From: Lichenostomus cassidix
Taxonomy: Eukaryota > Chordata > Aves > Passeriformes > Meliphagidae
Assembly (NCBI GenBank): GCA_008360975.2
Contig: CM039180.1
Coordinates: 16,273,122-16,337,121 of the forward strand
DNA: 64,000 nt
Direction of reading: 5' to 3'
The position numbers and the translations under genes are program-made. The notes below the pieces were generated by a model that saw nothing but the letters and a program-made list of their open reading frames with translations, did not search any database and had not been told where the DNA came from. Below are positions 62,147 to 64,000 of this stretch, piece by piece (the stretch's first letter is position 1; each line of letters opens with the position of its first letter).

Positions 62147-64000
62147 GTATTTCAAAGTAATGCTGCTGACAGACAGACCTGTTTGCGTCTGAAAAACTCA
62201 CCAGCACTTACTTGTTTTTTTATATAGCAAATGATAGCACAAAGAGTGTTCTCTGGACATTGTTTGCAAAGAAAATGAGGTTAATTGCCTGTTTGTGGTT
62301 CTATGTTTATTGCACTCATTAAAGTGTGCAGAATACCTACAATATTCAGTAGTTAGCAAATTAGTAGTGCCCTATCAGAATCTTGTTTTGAGGACAGGTT
62401 CATGGAGAGAGTTTTCTGCTTTCAGTGGCAGTAGTTTTCCAGAGGAAGTAATGTTTTTGGGCTGAGAAAACAACAGCTTGGAATTAAAATCACTCAAAAA
62501 CTTTGCAAGCATTTGGTTGACAGAATTAGGGTAGTCCTCAAATACCTGTGTTCCCTAACTGCTTGTTTTGTTTGAAAAGAAAAGAAAATAAAAAGACATT
62601 TTATTATCTTAGACTTACAAAGAAAATAGACATTTTTGATGACAAGCTTTTTGAAAGAATGCTGTTTAGATCAAGTGTGATCAAAAATAATTTTATTTTG
62701 GTTATGTATTGACTTTGATGACAGAGGTTTGTTTTTGTCTCTTAGAAAGCGGAAGCAGTTGAAAACCACATTGTTTTTGATTTTGAGTAAGCTTCTTTCT
62801 TAAGTAACCTGAGAAGCCTAGAATTGCCTTCTTCTTGGTGGGTTTTTACATATGGTGGTTTGGGTGCCCACTTCTAGGAACACAGTTTGTTACCACAAAG
62901 CAATGCAGAAGATGCATTGCTTTATTTTTGTAATATGCGCGTTAAATAGTAAAAAAAAAGAGAATTTTTAATTGGAACATTGTTCAAATCAGGAGATAAA
63001 TTCTAAAATAGTGGAATTACTAAGATATTAATTGAGCTATATTTCAATTCAGGTTCATGAAGTGATGCTGTGGAGTTGCATTTCACATAAAAGTCTTCTT
63101 TAAGAGGTAATCTACAAATGTAGCTAAGCATTAAAGTTGCTACACAAGAATTTGTTACTTGATTCAAGTTTCAGTTTTAAAATATGCCAGTCAAATGTTT
63201 GTAAAATTTACACTTTCTTTCCTAGTATAAAGAAAGTTTTCATAGCCAAATTGATTTACACTATTTGTCTGCTGGTAAGTCTCTCAGCATGGGACAGACT
63301 AGGGTCACTCACTAAATTTTACATAGATTGGCCCCTGTAAAGTAGTGCTACAGTCCTAAATGTATTTGGCCAGCAAAGCTGGGAATGAGGAGGTGTTGCT
63401 CACTGCCTGATACTGTGTGGAAGACCAGGAGAGCACTGAGAAGGGTTGGCTCTCCTCAGGTCTTTTGTGTGCATCGCATGGCTGGAAAACAAATTATTTC
63501 TCTGCATGGGTGTGGATTTTCTTCAATTTAGTTGTTTACTGACACATTTTCCATGGGTTTTGGTGTTTTTCATAATTGTGGACAAAAAATGCTACATCAC
63601 TGTTGTTCACTGCGGGATGAACAACTTGTGCAATCATAGCTTTGATTATTCAGTAGATTCACCAAGTGACTTCCTAGCCCTGCTGAGTCTTGTTTTGCAG
63701 AATGTTCCTTAGGTCAGTCCTGCTGCAGGCTTCAAGCACACAGCCTGTATGTGCAGTACATGGAGGCAGCTTACACTGGCCAATAATCTATGTCATTTTT
63801 TGTTATCTCGTTGGTTTTATGTAGTACCTTATAAAGAAGATGCCCTTACTGTTTTCACAAGCTTGTAACCTTTTAAAATGTTTCACTTTATTATTGAAAA
63901 TATTAGTTGGTCTTTCTTCTCTTCGTGAGGTTTTCTGACTGAACCTATAATTTATTCTTGAATTGTTTAAATATATATATATTTTTTTTTCTTTCATAAT
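62147..64000. other. AT-rich non-coding DNA
   Basis: No gene or named repeat seen. Open frames are 88 codons or fewer. The window ends in a T-rich run after (TA)n at about 63,971-63,980. Confidence 0.55.

Overview
The window reads as vertebrate nuclear DNA, most likely from a bird. It is AT-rich, has no long coding frame and no CpG island, and its recognisable content is interspersed repeats. The avian call rests on CR1 retrotransposon tails (minus-strand copies at 50.3, 55.2, 60.6 and 61.3 kb, plus a piece of CR1 ORF2 at 36.8 kb) and on three copies of a roughly 1 kb LTR family that I recall from bird genomes. A reptilian source is less likely but not excluded by the sequence alone. All family names are recognition from memory, not database hits.

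Layout: 0-12.6 kb is single-copy AT-rich DNA with two small GC-rich patches. At 12.64-13.66 kb there is an apparently complete solo LTR on the plus strand. From 13.7 to 27.8 kb the DNA is mostly unannotatable, with a scrap of a MIR-like element near 25.9 kb. At 27.8-30.4 kb the minus strand carries an unusually dense run of short open frames, interrupted by a 30-base T run; this could be the ruin of an old coding element but I cannot name it. At 35.05-37.39 kb a second LTR copy (minus strand), a CR1 ORF2 fragment (plus strand) and a small, well-preserved solo LTR with perfect 6-bp target duplications lie together. At 45.5-46.5 kb is a third long LTR (minus strand) with its promoter motifs intact. 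From 50.3 to 62.2 kb there are four CR1 copies, all on the minus strand, and one MIR-like SINE remnant at about 58.3 kb. The rest is AT-rich DNA with simple repeats.

I found no protein-coding gene, tRNA, rRNA or CRISPR array. The open frames of 60-235 codons are expected by chance in this much DNA; the longest (235 codons, plus strand near 46 kb) is antisense to an LTR. The window is therefore intergenic or lies inside a large intron, and the sequence alone cannot decide which. No new multi-gene system is visible. The items most worth a second look are the small solo LTR at 37.1 kb, the frame-dense minus-strand block at 28-30 kb, the preserved promoter in the 46 kb LTR, and several stretches that read like conserved non-coding elements.
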